Source of the DNA: Haloarcula japonica DSM 6131
GTDB lineage: Archaea; Halobacteriota; Halobacteria; Halobacteriales; Haloarculaceae
Direction of reading: 5' to 3'
Assembly: GCF_000336635.1 (NCBI RefSeq)
Contig: NZ_AOLY01000037.1
Span: 69,018 to 133,017, forward strand
DNA: 64,000 nt
Shown: positions 47,109-56,726 of the stretch, in pieces
Numbering within the stretch: position 1 is the stretch's first letter
Layout: the number at the start of each line of letters is the position of its first letter
Notes under the pieces: generated by a model
The model's input: only the letters and a program-made list of their open reading frames with translations
Database searches by the model: none
What the model was told of the DNA's origin: nothing
Position numbers and translations under genes: made by a program

Positions 47109-47689
47109 CAGTTTTGAAGACGGTCACGTACGGAGAATTCCCCTTTTGCAGCCTCGTCAGCTTCAAATGAGTCACGAGGCTTGTATCCCCTGTGGGCCGC
47201 GAGATACCGCTCTGGGATCTGTTGTAACAGCGCGTTGTACCGTCTCACAGTGTCGTTGTAATACTCCCGACGGTTTTCCAGTCGCTGCTCGATGGTTTCG
47301 AGAGCATCGCGAACGTCGTCGAACTTCTCGTCGGTTCGCAGTTCTGGCGTCTCCTCGGCAATCGAGTAGAACTCGCGGACAGATTCTCGGACGTCAACTT
47401 GGGCCATCGCTGCCTCCGCAGGAGTGCTTGCATCAATCGCGCTCTCGCGAGCCTCGACCATGCCAGCGAGAACGTTCTGCTCCATGGACATATATTCGTC
47501 AGCGATTTCGATGAGGTTTCCGACCTGGTCGTGACGGCGCTGAAGTAGCACTTCGACGTTCCCCCAGGCAGCGTCACAACTCTCGCGGGCCTCGACAAGA
47601 TTGTCGTGTGCCCGTCGAAAGTACGAACCGATCAACCAGACAGTGAGGAGGACACAGAACCCCCCAACGATGTATACATATAGCGTCAT
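47108..47689 (-). CDS. lemA: LemA-family membrane protein
   Basis: 193 aa. One N-terminal helix (about 3-23) is followed by a helical domain with the family pattern NLVEARESCDAAWGNVEVLLQRRHDQVGNLIE and RREYYNDTVRRYNALLQQIPE. LemA proteins are of unknown function; in bacteria they are often next to membrane metallopeptidases. Here the partner is a GIDE protein, with a dead metallopeptidase just beyond it. Confidence 0.92.
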   Translation of the reverse strand: MTLYVYIVGGFCVLLTVWLIGSYFRRAHDNLVEARESCDAAWGNVEVLLQRRHDQVGNLIEIADEYMSMEQNVLAGMVEARESAIDASTPAEAAMAQVDVRESVREFYSIAEETPELRTDEKFDDVRDALETIEQRLENRREYYNDTVRRYNALLQQIPERYLAAHRGYKPRDSFEADEAAKGEFSVRDRLQN

Positions 47690-47908
47690 ATTCCTTCAGG
47701 TCATCTGCCACCAACATATAATTTTACCCATCTATTTGAAGACAGAAATAGTACGGTGAACCGAAACAAAGTGTTCATTGAATGGAATATAACTCCCAAT
47801 CTTGATGGACTCTACCTCGGCCCGCGTATCTATCAAATCAGTGGGGATAAAAATCACATATGATAACAGAAAGCGTACAGTCTTGTAGCCTGCCAGCGCA
47901 CCACACGT

Positions 47909-49840
47909 ATGGCTTCTACGGAGGACACTGCTCTTTTCCATGATGTTTTCCAGGCGAATCCGGACCCGATTATGATCCACGACGCCGACACCGGGACTGT
48001 CGTCAGAGCTAACGAGGCAGCGGGCGCGTTGCTCGGGCGTCCCCCGGCGGAGGTCGTCGGGATGCACGTCGGCGAGTTCAGCCCGTCGGGGTTCTCCACG
48101 GCGGACGCAAACGACCTGATTACGGAGGCAGCCACGTCGGGGTCGGCACAGGTCGAGTGGACCACAGAGTGTCCAGACGGCACGGACCAACTGGTCGAGG
48201 TAACGCTCAAGCGAGCCGCTCTCGGCGACAAGACTCGTGTTGTGGCGTTCATTCACGATGTGACCGCCATCCGTGAGCGGGAACGAAAACATGCAGAGCA
48301 AAGCGAACAGCTCCACACCCTGATGGGGAATCTCCCTGTCGTAGTGTTTACGCTCGACCCGGACGGCGTATTCACGTATTCTGCCGGAAAAGGGCTCAAA
48401 GGACTCGGAGTGGAGCCCGGTGAACTCGAAGGTGGGTCGGTTTTCGAGACGTACAGCGAATATCCGGACATCATCGCCGCTGTCGAGCGGGCGCTGGACG
48501 GCGAAGAGGTCCGCGTGACCCAGGAAGTCGACGACCTCGTCTTCGAGACGTGGTATCGGCCGGTGTTCGACGACAGCGGGCAGCTCAAGCAGGTCGTCAG
48601 TGTCGCCAGAGATATCACCGATCTCAAGCGCCGTGAGGAGCGCGTTGAAGCGCTCAGCGACGCGACGAACGAACTGCTGTACAGCCGGACGGAGACCGCG
48701 GCCGCCGACACAGTCACACAGATTGCACAGCGTATTGTCGACCAGCCACTCGCCGCGATATGGTCCTACGACAGCGCCGATGACACGCTCTATCCAATCG
48801 GTGCGACAGACACGGCGACCGACTTCGCCGGCGTGGAGACGCCGACAGACCTGCCACCGATGGGTCCGGAAAGCGACGAGAACCGTATCTTTCACGCCAG
48901 CGAGCCGACCGTTATTGAGGACTATCAGGAACTGTCGAACCCGTCAGCACCGGCGATGCCGATGCGGACGCTCCTGTGTCTCCCACTCGATGAGCAGGGG
49001 ATGCTGTGTATCGGGTCCGAGACTGTGTCGTCATTTGACAGCGACGAGCGGTTCTTGCTGGAGATTCTCACGAGTACGGCGGCCGCCGCGCTGGAGCGCA
49101 TCGAGCGGGAGACGCGGCTCAAATCAAAACAGGCGGAGCTAGAGCGCTCGAACGAGGCCCTCCAGCAGTTTGCCTACATCGCGTCGCATGACCTGCAGGA
49201 GCCCCTCCGGATGGTATCGAGCTACGTCGACCTGCTGGACAGCGAATACGGTGATGACCTCGACGACGAGGCCACCGAGTACATGGCCTTCGCCGTCGAC
49301 GGGGCTCGCCGAATGCAGGAGATGGTCAACGCCTTGCTCCGGTACTCACGGGTCGAGACAAACTCGGGCGACTTCGAAGAAACAGACTCGGAGGCGGTGC
49401 TCGACCGGACGGTAGACGCCTTGCAGATGCGAATAGAGGAGGTAGACGCGACCATCACGTCGGGGTCGCTCCCGCCGGTCGACGCCGACCCGAATCAGGT
49501 CGGCCAGGTCTTCCAGAACCTGCTGGAAAACGCTATCGAGTACGCGACGGAGGCCGGCATCGAACCCCGAGTCGAGGTCAGCGCGACCGAGGACGACGGG
49601 GAGGTGACCTTCACCGTCGCGGACAACGGGCCGGGGATTCCGGCGGCGGACCGCGACGAGGTGTTCGACATCTTCCATCGCGCCGGGAGCCACGACACGG
49701 AGGGGACCGGCATCGGGCTGGCCGTCTGTCAGCGAATCGTCCTGCGACACGACGGGCGTATCTGGGTCGAACCGGCCGACGACGGTGCGACGTTCAAGTT
49801 CACGCTGCCCGCGGTGACGGAGGTGAGCGGCGATGACTGA
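47909..49840 (+). CDS. PAS-PAS-GAF sensor histidine kinase
   Basis: 643 aa, soluble. PAS 1 (about 8-125), PAS 2 (about 130-245), GAF (about 255-395) and a short coiled coil lead to the kinase. The H-box is FAYIASHDLQEPLRMVSSY near residue 428. The N-box NLLENAIEY, G1 DNGPGIP and G2 GTGIGLAVC are intact. It overlaps the following receiver gene by eight bases, so that protein is probably its partner. Confidence 0.93.
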   Translation: MASTEDTALFHDVFQANPDPIMIHDADTGTVVRANEAAGALLGRPPAEVVGMHVGEFSPSGFSTADANDLITEAATSGSAQVEWTTECPDGTDQLVEVTLKRAALGDKTRVVAFIHDVTAIRERERKHAEQSEQLHTLMGNLPVVVFTLDPDGVFTYSAGKGLKGLGVEPGELEGGSVFETYSEYPDIIAAVERALDGEEVRVTQEVDDLVFETWYRPVFDDSGQLKQVVSVARDITDLKRREERVEALSDATNELLYSRTETAAADTVTQIAQRIVDQPLAAIWSYDSADDTLYPIGATDTATDFAGVETPTDLPPMGPESDENRIFHASEPTVIEDYQELSNPSAPAMPMRTLLCLPLDEQGMLCIGSETVSSFDSDERFLLEILTSTAAAALERIERETRLKSKQAELERSNEALQQFAYIASHDLQEPLRMVSSYVDLLDSEYGDDLDDEATEYMAFAVDGARRMQEMVNALLRYSRVETNSGDFEETDSEAVLDRTVDALQMRIEEVDATITSGSLPPVDADPNQVGQVFQNLLENAIEYATEAGIEPRVEVSATEDDGEVTFTVADNGPGIPAADRDEVFDIFHRAGSHDTEGTGIGLAVCQRIVLRHDGRIWVEPADDGATFKFTLPAVTEVSGDD

Positions 49841-50279
49841 CACCGACGAGGGGCGGCCGGTAGAGATCCTGCTGGCGGAGGACAATCCCGGCGATGTAAA
49901 ACTGACCGAGAAAGCCCTGGAGAAGGGGAAGGTGCTGAACAACCTTCACGTCGTCAACGACGGCGTCGAGGCGCTAGCGTTCCTCCGTCAGGAAGGCGAG
50001 TACGGCGACGTACCGCGGCCGGACCTGCTGTTACTTGATCTTAATATGCCGCGCAAAGGGGGCCAGGAAGTCCTCGAAGCGATGAAGGGCGACGAGTCGC
50101 TCCGGCGGATTCCGGTCGTCGTGTTGACCAGTTCCGAGGCCGAAGAGGACATCATCGAATCGTATGACCTCCACGCGAACGCCTACCTGACGAAGCCAGT
50201 CGACTTCGACGGGTTCGTCGACATCGTGAGTAGCGTCGAGGAGTTCTTCCTCACGGTCGTCAAGCGGCCGCCGAAGTAA
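49833..50279 (+). CDS. Single-domain response regulator
   Basis: 148-aa receiver only. Acidic pocket EDN near residue 15, phosphoacceptor Asp in LLLLDLNMP near 68, Thr/Ser in VVLTSSE near 98 and Lys in YLTKPVD near 119 are all present. The length and insertions resemble Rcp1-like partners of phytochrome-type kinases. There is no output domain. It is coupled by overlap to the kinase upstream. Confidence 0.93.
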   Translation: MTDTDEGRPVEILLAEDNPGDVKLTEKALEKGKVLNNLHVVNDGVEALAFLRQEGEYGDVPRPDLLLLDLNMPRKGGQEVLEAMKGDESLRRIPVVVLTSSEAEEDIIESYDLHANAYLTKPVDFDGFVDIVSSVEEFFLTVVKRPPK

Positions 50280-50281
50280 CG

Positions 50282-51355
50282 ATGACCGAGACGGTACATC
50301 TCGACGTACTACTCGTCGAAGATAACCGGGGTGACGCCCGCCTCGTCGAACATCACCTGAACTCGCCGGCAGTGGCGCACTTCGTCGATGACGTGACGAT
50401 TTCCCACGTCGATTCGCTGGCACCGGTCGCCGAGCATTCGGGGGCAGCCTACGACGTGGTACTGCTAGACCTCGGACTCCCCGAGTCGACAGGGCTCGCG
50501 ACGCTCGACCGGGCAACCGAGATCGTAGAGGGAGTGCCGATCATCGTCCTCACGGGGATGCAGGACCGGGAGGTGGCTATCGAAGCGATCAACCGGGGCG
50601 CACAGGACTACCTGCCGAAAGCGGATCTGGACGGCGACCGGCTCGTGAGAGCGCTCCGGTACGCAGTCGTCAGGAGCCGCCAGCAGCGTGCGATTCAGCG
50701 CCAGACCGACCAGATGGACTTCTTCAATAGCATCCTGCAACACGACATCCTCAACGGGATGAACGTCATCCGCGCCCGTGGCGAACTCCTCGAAGAGACA
50801 CTCGACAGCGAGGAACGCGAGTACGCGTCGACCGTCGTCCAGTGGAGCGACGACCTCATCGAACTCACCGAGAAAGTCCGGTCGGTGCTGGAGACGGTCA
50901 CTAACGAGGACGGACGGGATCACGAACACAGGGAGCTACAGGAAGTCCTTGCCGACGCAGCGGACCGTGCCCGGTCGGTCAGCGACGACTGTACCGTCAC
51001 AATCGAGCCACAGACGGTCACTGTTGTCGCCGACGAGTTACTCGATGACGTGTTCGGGAACCTCTTTCTCAACGCGGTCGAACACGGCGGCGACGACGTG
51101 ACGATCGACGTGACGACGACAGTCGAGGAGGGGGTCGTGACTGTCTGTTTAGCAGACGACGGAGACGGGATTCCGAGCAGGGCCACCCGCCGCATCTTCG
51201 AGCGTGGTGAGAAGGGGTCTGAGTCCGGCGGCACTGGCTTCGGCCTCTACTTCGTGGATACGATGGTCCGGAGCTACGGCGGCGATGTCTGGGTCGAGGA
51301 CAGCGACTTCGGCGGCGCAGCGTTTTATGTTGAACTCCCGCATGCGACTCTGTAG
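50282..51355 (+). CDS. Receiver-histidine kinase hybrid
   Basis: 357 aa. An N-terminal receiver domain (about 5-125; Asp in VVLLDLGLP, Lys in YLPKADL) is fused to a haloarchaeal-type kinase with the H-box LQHDILNGMNVI near residue 159 and an ATPase domain with DDGDGIP and GGTGFGLYFV. It begins two bases after the receiver gene, so the three genes may form a relay. No DNA-binding output is present. Confidence 0.92.
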   Translation: MTETVHLDVLLVEDNRGDARLVEHHLNSPAVAHFVDDVTISHVDSLAPVAEHSGAAYDVVLLDLGLPESTGLATLDRATEIVEGVPIIVLTGMQDREVAIEAINRGAQDYLPKADLDGDRLVRALRYAVVRSRQQRAIQRQTDQMDFFNSILQHDILNGMNVIRARGELLEETLDSEEREYASTVVQWSDDLIELTEKVRSVLETVTNEDGRDHEHRELQEVLADAADRARSVSDDCTVTIEPQTVTVVADELLDDVFGNLFLNAVEHGGDDVTIDVTTTVEEGVVTVCLADDGDGIPSRATRRIFERGEKGSESGGTGFGLYFVDTMVRSYGGDVWVEDSDFGGAAFYVELPHATL

Positions 51356-51451
51356 TGATGGTCTGCTGTCATACTGTCACCGGTCAACCGCATTTCAGCT
51401 TCTGAGAAACGGGTCCGAATCTTCAATTCCGGGGAGGTCGAGTCACCTGCT

Positions 51452-53011
51452 ATGGATGATCCGCTGGACGGTACCGAGGGTAGCGACTCGGAGGATCGAG
51501 ATCGCTATCTAGCAGCTATGCAGGACCTCACTGCAGCGATGGCGGCCAGCGGGACCTCGTTTCGGGAGCGCGTCGAGCCAGTCCTGGATGTCGGTCGAGA
51601 GCATCTAGGGTTTCCGAATGGGCACATTGCAGTCGTCTCCGGCAACGAACACACAATCGTCGCCAGTAGCGGCCTACCCTCGACGATTTCGGCGGGCATC
51701 GAACGTCCACTCTCCGAGACGTACTGCAGGCACACCCTCGACGAATCCGGGATTCACATCGTCACCAACGCGAGCGAGTCGATGGCGACTGACCCTGCCT
51801 ACATAAAGTCCGGTCTGGAGGCGTACGTCGGCACGACGCTTCGGGCTGACGGCTCAGAATACGGAACGCTGTGTTTCGTCAACGACGACGAGACGATTTC
51901 GGAGTTCTCGGACTGGCAACAGACGTTGTTCGAGCATCTCACCCAGTGGGTCGAGGCGGAGATCGAACGCGAGCTAGCTGTCGACACACGCGAGCAGAGC
52001 CAGCGGCTGTTGGAAGCGACGTTCAACTCACCGGAGACGTTCATCGGTATCCTCGACGCCGACGGGAACCTCGTCAGGGCGAACGAAACAGCGCTCGGAT
52101 TCATCGATGTTGAAGACGAAACCATATTCGGGGAACCGTTCTGGGAAACGCCCTGGTGGAACCACAATGAGACAGTGGCGTGCCGTTGCCAAGATGCTGT
52201 CGAGCGGGCGATAGGAGGTGAGATGGTCAGGTTCGAGGCCGAGCATGTCGGCGCAGACGGCCAGCGGATCTCGACCTCTGTCGTGGCCCGACCGGTCGCG
52301 GTCGACGGGACCGTGGAGAAAATAATCGTCGAGGGAACAGATATTACCGATCTCAAGCGCCACGAGGAGCAGATGGAGTTTTTCAATAGCATTCTCAGAC
52401 ACGACATCCTCAACGGGATGACTGTCATCGAAGCGCGTGCAGAGACGCTCGCAGACACACTCGACGGCACGCAGGCGACCTACGCCGAGACGATTTTAGA
52501 CTGGAGTCGGGATATCGTCGACCTCACACAGAAGGTCCGGAGCGTGCTGAGCACGATGTCTGACGACGGGCTGACCGAGGCAGAGACGATCACACTGGGG
52601 CCGGTCGTCGAAGGGGCTACGAAAAAAGCGGCCTCGATGGACGAGGACTGCACGCTCAAAACAGACATCCCTGACGGGATCGAGGTTGTGGCTGACAACC
52701 TCCTCGATGATGTTATCGGGAACATCTTGACGAACGCTGTCGAGCACAGTGGTCCGGGCACCACAATCGAGGTGACGACGGAACGCGTCGGCTCGATGGT
52801 CCACCTTCACATCGCGGACGACGGCCCCGGGATACCGCCCGAAGAGCGCGAGGCGATATTCGAGAAAGGGGAGCGTGGAACCGAGTCGACGGGGACTGGG
52901 TTCGGACTCTACTTCGTCTCGGTGATGGTCGACAGCTACGGCGGCGACATCTGGGTGGAAGAAAGCGACCTCGGCGGCAGCGAATTCGTCGTCGCACTCC
53001 CACCGGAATAA
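51452..53011 (+). CDS. GAF-PAS sensor histidine kinase
   Basis: 519 aa, soluble. GAF (about 20-165: TYCRHTLDESG and YVGTTLRADGSEYGTLCFV), PAS (about 185-305) and a kinase with the H-box LRHDILNGMTVI near 320 are followed by the ATPase signatures DDGPGIP and GTGFGLYFV. The kinase part closely resembles that of the hybrid at 50282, suggesting duplication. A 95-base gap separates them. Confidence 0.92.
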   Translation: MDDPLDGTEGSDSEDRDRYLAAMQDLTAAMAASGTSFRERVEPVLDVGREHLGFPNGHIAVVSGNEHTIVASSGLPSTISAGIERPLSETYCRHTLDESGIHIVTNASESMATDPAYIKSGLEAYVGTTLRADGSEYGTLCFVNDDETISEFSDWQQTLFEHLTQWVEAEIERELAVDTREQSQRLLEATFNSPETFIGILDADGNLVRANETALGFIDVEDETIFGEPFWETPWWNHNETVACRCQDAVERAIGGEMVRFEAEHVGADGQRISTSVVARPVAVDGTVEKIIVEGTDITDLKRHEEQMEFFNSILRHDILNGMTVIEARAETLADTLDGTQATYAETILDWSRDIVDLTQKVRSVLSTMSDDGLTEAETITLGPVVEGATKKAASMDEDCTLKTDIPDGIEVVADNLLDDVIGNILTNAVEHSGPGTTIEVTTERVGSMVHLHIADDGPGIPPEEREAIFEKGERGTESTGTGFGLYFVSVMVDSYGGDIWVEESDLGGSEFVVALPPE

Positions 53012-53061
53012 CTACTGGGCATTTCCAAACGTTTTTGAATGAATCGGACGTATCTCAAGTA

Positions 53062-53688
53062 ATGCCGACAAAGAGTGCGCTCGCCCAGCAACTCGCCGTC
53101 GTCGCCGGGTTCGACAACCCACGGGCCAGCCTCGAACAGTACCGGACACCGCCGGACCTGGCAGCGCACCTGGTCCATACTGCGGACCTCCAGGGCGACA
53201 TTCAGGGCCAGACAGTCATCGATCTGGGCTGTGGCACCGGGATGCTGGCGCTGGGTGCAGCGCTACGGTCGCCGGCGCGGGTGGTCGGGCTCGATATCGA
53301 CCCCGCACCGCTGTCGACGGCGCGCGAAAACGAGCGGAAGGTCGGGTCGACGACACCAGTGTCGTGGGTTCGAGCAGATGCTACCACAGCCCCGCTGTGT
53401 CCGCCTGCCGAAGAAACCACCGTCGTGATGAACCCGCCCTTTGGTGCGCAGTCGGACAACGAACACGCCGACCGACGGTTTCTCGAAACTGCCGCGTCCA
53501 TCGCGGGCGTCTCCTACTCGATTCACAACGAGGGGAGCCAATCGTTCGTCGAGTCCTTCACTGACGACAACGGCGGCGAGGTGACCCACGCCTTCGAAAC
53601 GGAGTTCGACCTGCCGCGACAGTTCGACTTCCACGAGTCGGACCGACAGGCGATTACTGCGGAAGTGTACCGCATCGACTGGAGCTAG
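53062..53688 (+). CDS. METTL5-like rRNA adenine N6-methyltransferase
   Basis: 208 aa. The SAM motif VIDLGCGTGMLALGA lies near 49-63 and the catalytic motif is NPPFGAQ near 127. LEQYRTPPDLAAHL at the N-terminus is typical of archaeal METTL5 relatives, which modify an adenosine of small-subunit rRNA. ATG at 53062 starts the conserved part; 53035 is an alternative. It converges with the rhomboid gene: each uses a TAG stop within the same CTAG. Confidence 0.88.
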   Translation: MPTKSALAQQLAVVAGFDNPRASLEQYRTPPDLAAHLVHTADLQGDIQGQTVIDLGCGTGMLALGAALRSPARVVGLDIDPAPLSTARENERKVGSTTPVSWVRADATTAPLCPPAEETTVVMNPPFGAQSDNEHADRRFLETAASIAGVSYSIHNEGSQSFVESFTDDNGGEVTHAFETEFDLPRQFDFHESDRQAITAEVYRIDWS

Positions 53689-55340
53689 CGCGCCGCTTGC
53701 TGGCGACGCTCCGCGATCTTGACGCGAGTGCCGTCGGTCCGTGCGTACAGCCGCGAGCGGTTCCGCTCGAAAGTCAGCCCGCCGACCCGTGTCCGCGTCA
53801 TGTTCGCCGGGAGCGGTGCCTGCCCGACCGTTTCGTTCCCCTGCGTTACGACTACGTCGAACCCGTTCTGCCGGGCCGCCACTGTCACGTTCCGTCCGTC
53901 CAGTATCACGTCCGCCCTCGACGGCTCTGAGGTGTACGCCGTGCGGGGCTGGCCGACCTCGCGCCTGAGCTGGACCCGGTAGACGCTGTCGTTGCCGAGC
54001 ACCGACCAGTCCGTCCGACTCGCGTATACCGACTCGCGCCAGGTCGGGCCGCCGACGGTCACCCGCGCCTCGCCGTTGATGGCGAGCCGGCCCGGCTGGA
54101 CAGCAGCGATCCAGACCTCACGCTCTGCGCTGGCGACGATGACGCCGCTGGCGTTGACACTCGCCCCCGCTTGCTGCGTCGGAACCCAGATACTCTCGAA
54201 GTACGCATTCGGGACGTTCTCGTCGTAGGTCACCACGTAGTCTCTGACCTCGATACCATCTTCGGGGAGCTGGTCCGCCTGCAGGTCGACGACGTTCGTC
54301 GGGACGGCAGCGAGACTCAGCGCACCGAGGACGACGAGCAGGACCACCACTGCGAGTGACGCCGGTCGGCGGTCGAACCCTGGACGGAACTCGCGGTCGG
54401 ACCCGACGGTCGCCGCGGCGACGACGAGCGCGAGGACGAACACCAGCGCCGCCCCAACCCAGCGGAACAGCCGGAACCGACCACCGCCCAGCGGGATGTA
54501 CACCGCCCAGAGCCCCTGGGCGGCGGCGAACACGAGCGCCGCAAAGAACACCCGCAGCGTGTCGGGGCGCTCGTCACGACTCCACAGGAGCACGAGTGCT
54601 ACGACGACACCTGCCAGAATGCCAATAGCGTGTCCCTGAATGGCAATATTGGACCACCACGGCGTCACAAAGCGGGTCTGACCCGAGGCCGTCGACACCG
54701 GATAGCGGAGCGCCGAGTACAGGAGGTCGAGCACGCGATTCCCGAGAAACGCACCGAGAAACAGCGTCGGCCGCGTCACGAGCGCGAACCCGGCGATGGC
54801 GAACACCACGCCGGAAAAGCCCACAATCGGCCCGATAGCGAACACCGCGGAGAACACGCCCACAACGAACATGGCGACGGGAACGGCCAGAATCCGGGCA
54901 AACGGGTTCGTCCGAATCGACGTGAAGGTCTGGACGCCCCGCTTGCGAGGGTAGTGTCCCCAGACGTACTCCGCGACCGTCCCATACACCAGTGTGCCCA
55001 TGAGGTTCCCCGTGATGTGGCCCTGGCTGCCGTGGGTGAACGCCCCCGTAAGCATCCCGAACGGGTAGAAGTACGACCACGTCCGGAACGGGGTAACAAG
55101 CGGGTCCCGTGGGTGCCACCACGCGCCCTGCAGGAACAGGTACACCGCCGCGACACCCGTAATCGTCAGCAGCGTTCCCCACGGGACCCCGAGGAGTAGT
55201 CGTTGCCGTAAGCCGTCGCCAAGCCGCACATCCGCGAAGCGGCGGACGGTAAGGAGGACGGCAAGCACCACGACGAGGACGACCGTTTCCTGCCACGGGA
55301 GCCATGCGGGCATGGCCGGCATCGGCAGCGACTGCATCAT
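53685..55340 (-). CDS. Rhomboid-family intramembrane serine protease
   Basis: 551 aa. About eight to nine membrane helices in the first 360 residues contain the rhomboid signatures: HITGN (HxxxN), GFSGVVFA with the catalytic Ser near residue 175, and QGHAIGI with the catalytic His near 235. Residues 360-551 form an extracellular or cytosolic domain of beta type (VWIAAVQPGRLAINGEA). Cleaves membrane proteins within the bilayer. The substrate is unknown; in Haloferax a rhomboid affects glycosylation and motility. Confidence 0.9.
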   Translation of the reverse strand: MMQSLPMPAMPAWLPWQETVVLVVVLAVLLTVRRFADVRLGDGLRQRLLLGVPWGTLLTITGVAAVYLFLQGAWWHPRDPLVTPFRTWSYFYPFGMLTGAFTHGSQGHITGNLMGTLVYGTVAEYVWGHYPRKRGVQTFTSIRTNPFARILAVPVAMFVVGVFSAVFAIGPIVGFSGVVFAIAGFALVTRPTLFLGAFLGNRVLDLLYSALRYPVSTASGQTRFVTPWWSNIAIQGHAIGILAGVVVALVLLWSRDERPDTLRVFFAALVFAAAQGLWAVYIPLGGGRFRLFRWVGAALVFVLALVVAAATVGSDREFRPGFDRRPASLAVVVLLVVLGALSLAAVPTNVVDLQADQLPEDGIEVRDYVVTYDENVPNAYFESIWVPTQQAGASVNASGVIVASAEREVWIAAVQPGRLAINGEARVTVGGPTWRESVYASRTDWSVLGNDSVYRVQLRREVGQPRTAYTSEPSRADVILDGRNVTVAARQNGFDVVVTQGNETVGQAPLPANMTRTRVGGLTFERNRSRLYARTDGTRVKIAERRQQAAR

Positions 55341-55445
55341 TCACGCACAGTTCAGGTACGGGACGGCTTATGGATGGCGGCAGGTGTCACTCCCGAACAG
55401 TGATTGGGCCACAGTCAGGCGACTGGACTAGACAGGGTCGCCGCC

Positions 55446-55865
55446 TCAGAACAGGGACATGCCGACGCTGTACGGCCACGACGTGCCGGCCACCGCTAGC
55501 AGCACCAGCGCGCCGCCAGCGAGGGCGATATTCTTGAGGAACTGCGTCATCTCGTCCTGTACCTGCTCGTCCGGCACCACCCAGAAGTTGTGCATCATGA
55601 CGGCGGACGCGACGAGGAACGTCGTCAGCGCCCCGGCCGCGATGACGGGGTACGCACCGAAGATTACGAGGACACCGCTGGCGAGGAGTAGTCCGCCGCT
55701 CCCGTAAACCGACGCCGCGGGCGCTGGGAGCCCCTTGGCTTCCGCGTACGGAGTCATCTGCCCGGCGTTCTGGAAGTGGTTCAGGCCCATGAAGGCGAGG
55801 ACGCCACCGAACAGGAGCCGGCCCAGCAGGAACAGTTCGCCCGCGCCGGCGGACTCGAACGCCAT
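55446..55865 (-). CDS. DoxX-family membrane protein
   Basis: 139 aa with four helices (about 12-32, 50-72, 76-96 and 112-132). LLFGGVLAFMGLNHFQN and PAASVYGSGGLLLASG are DoxX signatures. DoxX proteins are linked to redox or thiol stress in several organisms. It is divergent from an HxlR regulator with a palindrome between them, so it is probably that regulator's target. Confidence 0.88.
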   Translation of the reverse strand: MAFESAGAGELFLLGRLLFGGVLAFMGLNHFQNAGQMTPYAEAKGLPAPAASVYGSGGLLLASGVLVIFGAYPVIAAGALTTFLVASAVMMHNFWVVPDEQVQDEMTQFLKNIALAGGALVLLAVAGTSWPYSVGMSLF

Positions 55866-55944
55866 CAGGCGCTCACCTCCGAAATCCGGCTGGTTTCGCT
55901 GCGAATCTGTCGAACCGCGATTGGTGGTTTCATTACGTTACTTG

Positions 55945-55960
55945 GTTCGTATGCGAACCT
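55945..55960. promoter_or_regulatory. Palindrome between doxX-like and hxlR-like genes
   Basis: GGTTCG-TATG-CGAACC is a perfect 6-bp inverted repeat in the 136-base divergent spacer, 80 nt from the DoxX start and 42 nt from the HxlR start. HxlR-type proteins bind as dimers to such repeats, so it is a likely operator for both genes. Confidence 0.5.
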
Positions 55961-56001
55961 ATTTGTACGTTCCCGGACAATGGAGATACCAGGTAGCACC
56001 G

Positions 56002-56352
56002 ATGTCATCTGAAGTATTCACCGCCGCGGACGAGGAAGAAGAGAGCGGGCCGTGTGCCGTCATCGAATCGCTGGAACAGATCGGATCACGCTGGCGGCTG
56101 GTCGTCCTCCACGAACTCCAGAACGGCGAACAGCGGTTCAACGAACTCAAACGCGCCACCGACGCCAGTTCGCGCACCCTCTCACGTGTCCTCGATGACC
56201 TCCAAGAGATGGGGTTCGTCGACCGGCGGCTCGAAGAGGACGCCCCCGTCGCCACCTACTATCAGCTCACGCCCAAGGGCGAATCGCTCTGTCCGGTGTT
56301 CGACGAGATCGAGGAGTGGGCCGAGGAGTGGTTGGCCGCCTGCGAGAGCTGA
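56002..56352 (+). CDS. HxlR-family winged-helix regulator
   Basis: 116 aa. The core CAVIESLEQIGSRWRLVVLHELQNGEQRFNELKRA, then SSRTLSRVLDDLQEMGFVDRR and YYQLTPKGESL, is the HxlR winged helix, with Cys near residue 18 where redox-sensing members have theirs. ATG at 56002 fits the family start. The divergent DoxX gene and the palindrome in between suggest local control in response to oxidative or electrophile stress (inferred). Confidence 0.92.
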   Translation: MSSEVFTAADEEEESGPCAVIESLEQIGSRWRLVVLHELQNGEQRFNELKRATDASSRTLSRVLDDLQEMGFVDRRLEEDAPVATYYQLTPKGESLCPVFDEIEEWAEEWLAACES

Positions 56353-56398
56353 ACCGACAACACAGACTTTTCTATCCCCCGGCCCCATCGCTTTACCA

Positions 56399-56725
56399 AT
56401 GGGAGTACGGCCACCAGCCGATAACAGCGACGAGCCAGACGTCATCGAGTTCGGTATCGCGGCCCTCGACGCCCGCCTCTCGGACGTGGACATCGAGTAC
56501 CCCGCGACCACGAGGGAGGTCCGGGACGCCGCCGGGCACATCGCGGTCCCGTTCGACGCGTCGGGGCACTCGATGACCGTCGCCGAGGCACTCGACGAGA
56601 CGAACGCCACGGAGTTCGACAACGAGCAAGAGCTACTCAACGATCTCCATCCGATATTCGAACGGAAACGGGAAGCCACGAAAAACAGTATTCTCTCCCA
56701 ACTTCGCGCGCTGGTCCCGTTCTAA
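56399..56725 (+). CDS. Small haloarchaeal protein (DUF5789-like)
   Basis: 108 aa, acidic and soluble. The pattern EFGIAALDARLSDVDIEYPATTREVRDAAG, then VAEALDE, resembles a widespread haloarchaeal family of unknown function that I recall as DUF5789. The C-terminal third is helical and less acidic. It starts 46 nt after the HxlR gene and ends one base from the convergent aglJ-like gene. Confidence 0.72.
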   Translation: MGVRPPADNSDEPDVIEFGIAALDARLSDVDIEYPATTREVRDAAGHIAVPFDASGHSMTVAEALDETNATEFDNEQELLNDLHPIFERKREATKNSILSQLRALVPF

Positions 56726-56726
56726 A

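Noticed and set aside
53685..53688. Overlapping genes as a sign of misannotation
   Set aside because: The methylase and rhomboid genes converge and both legitimately end with TAG within a palindromic CTAG.
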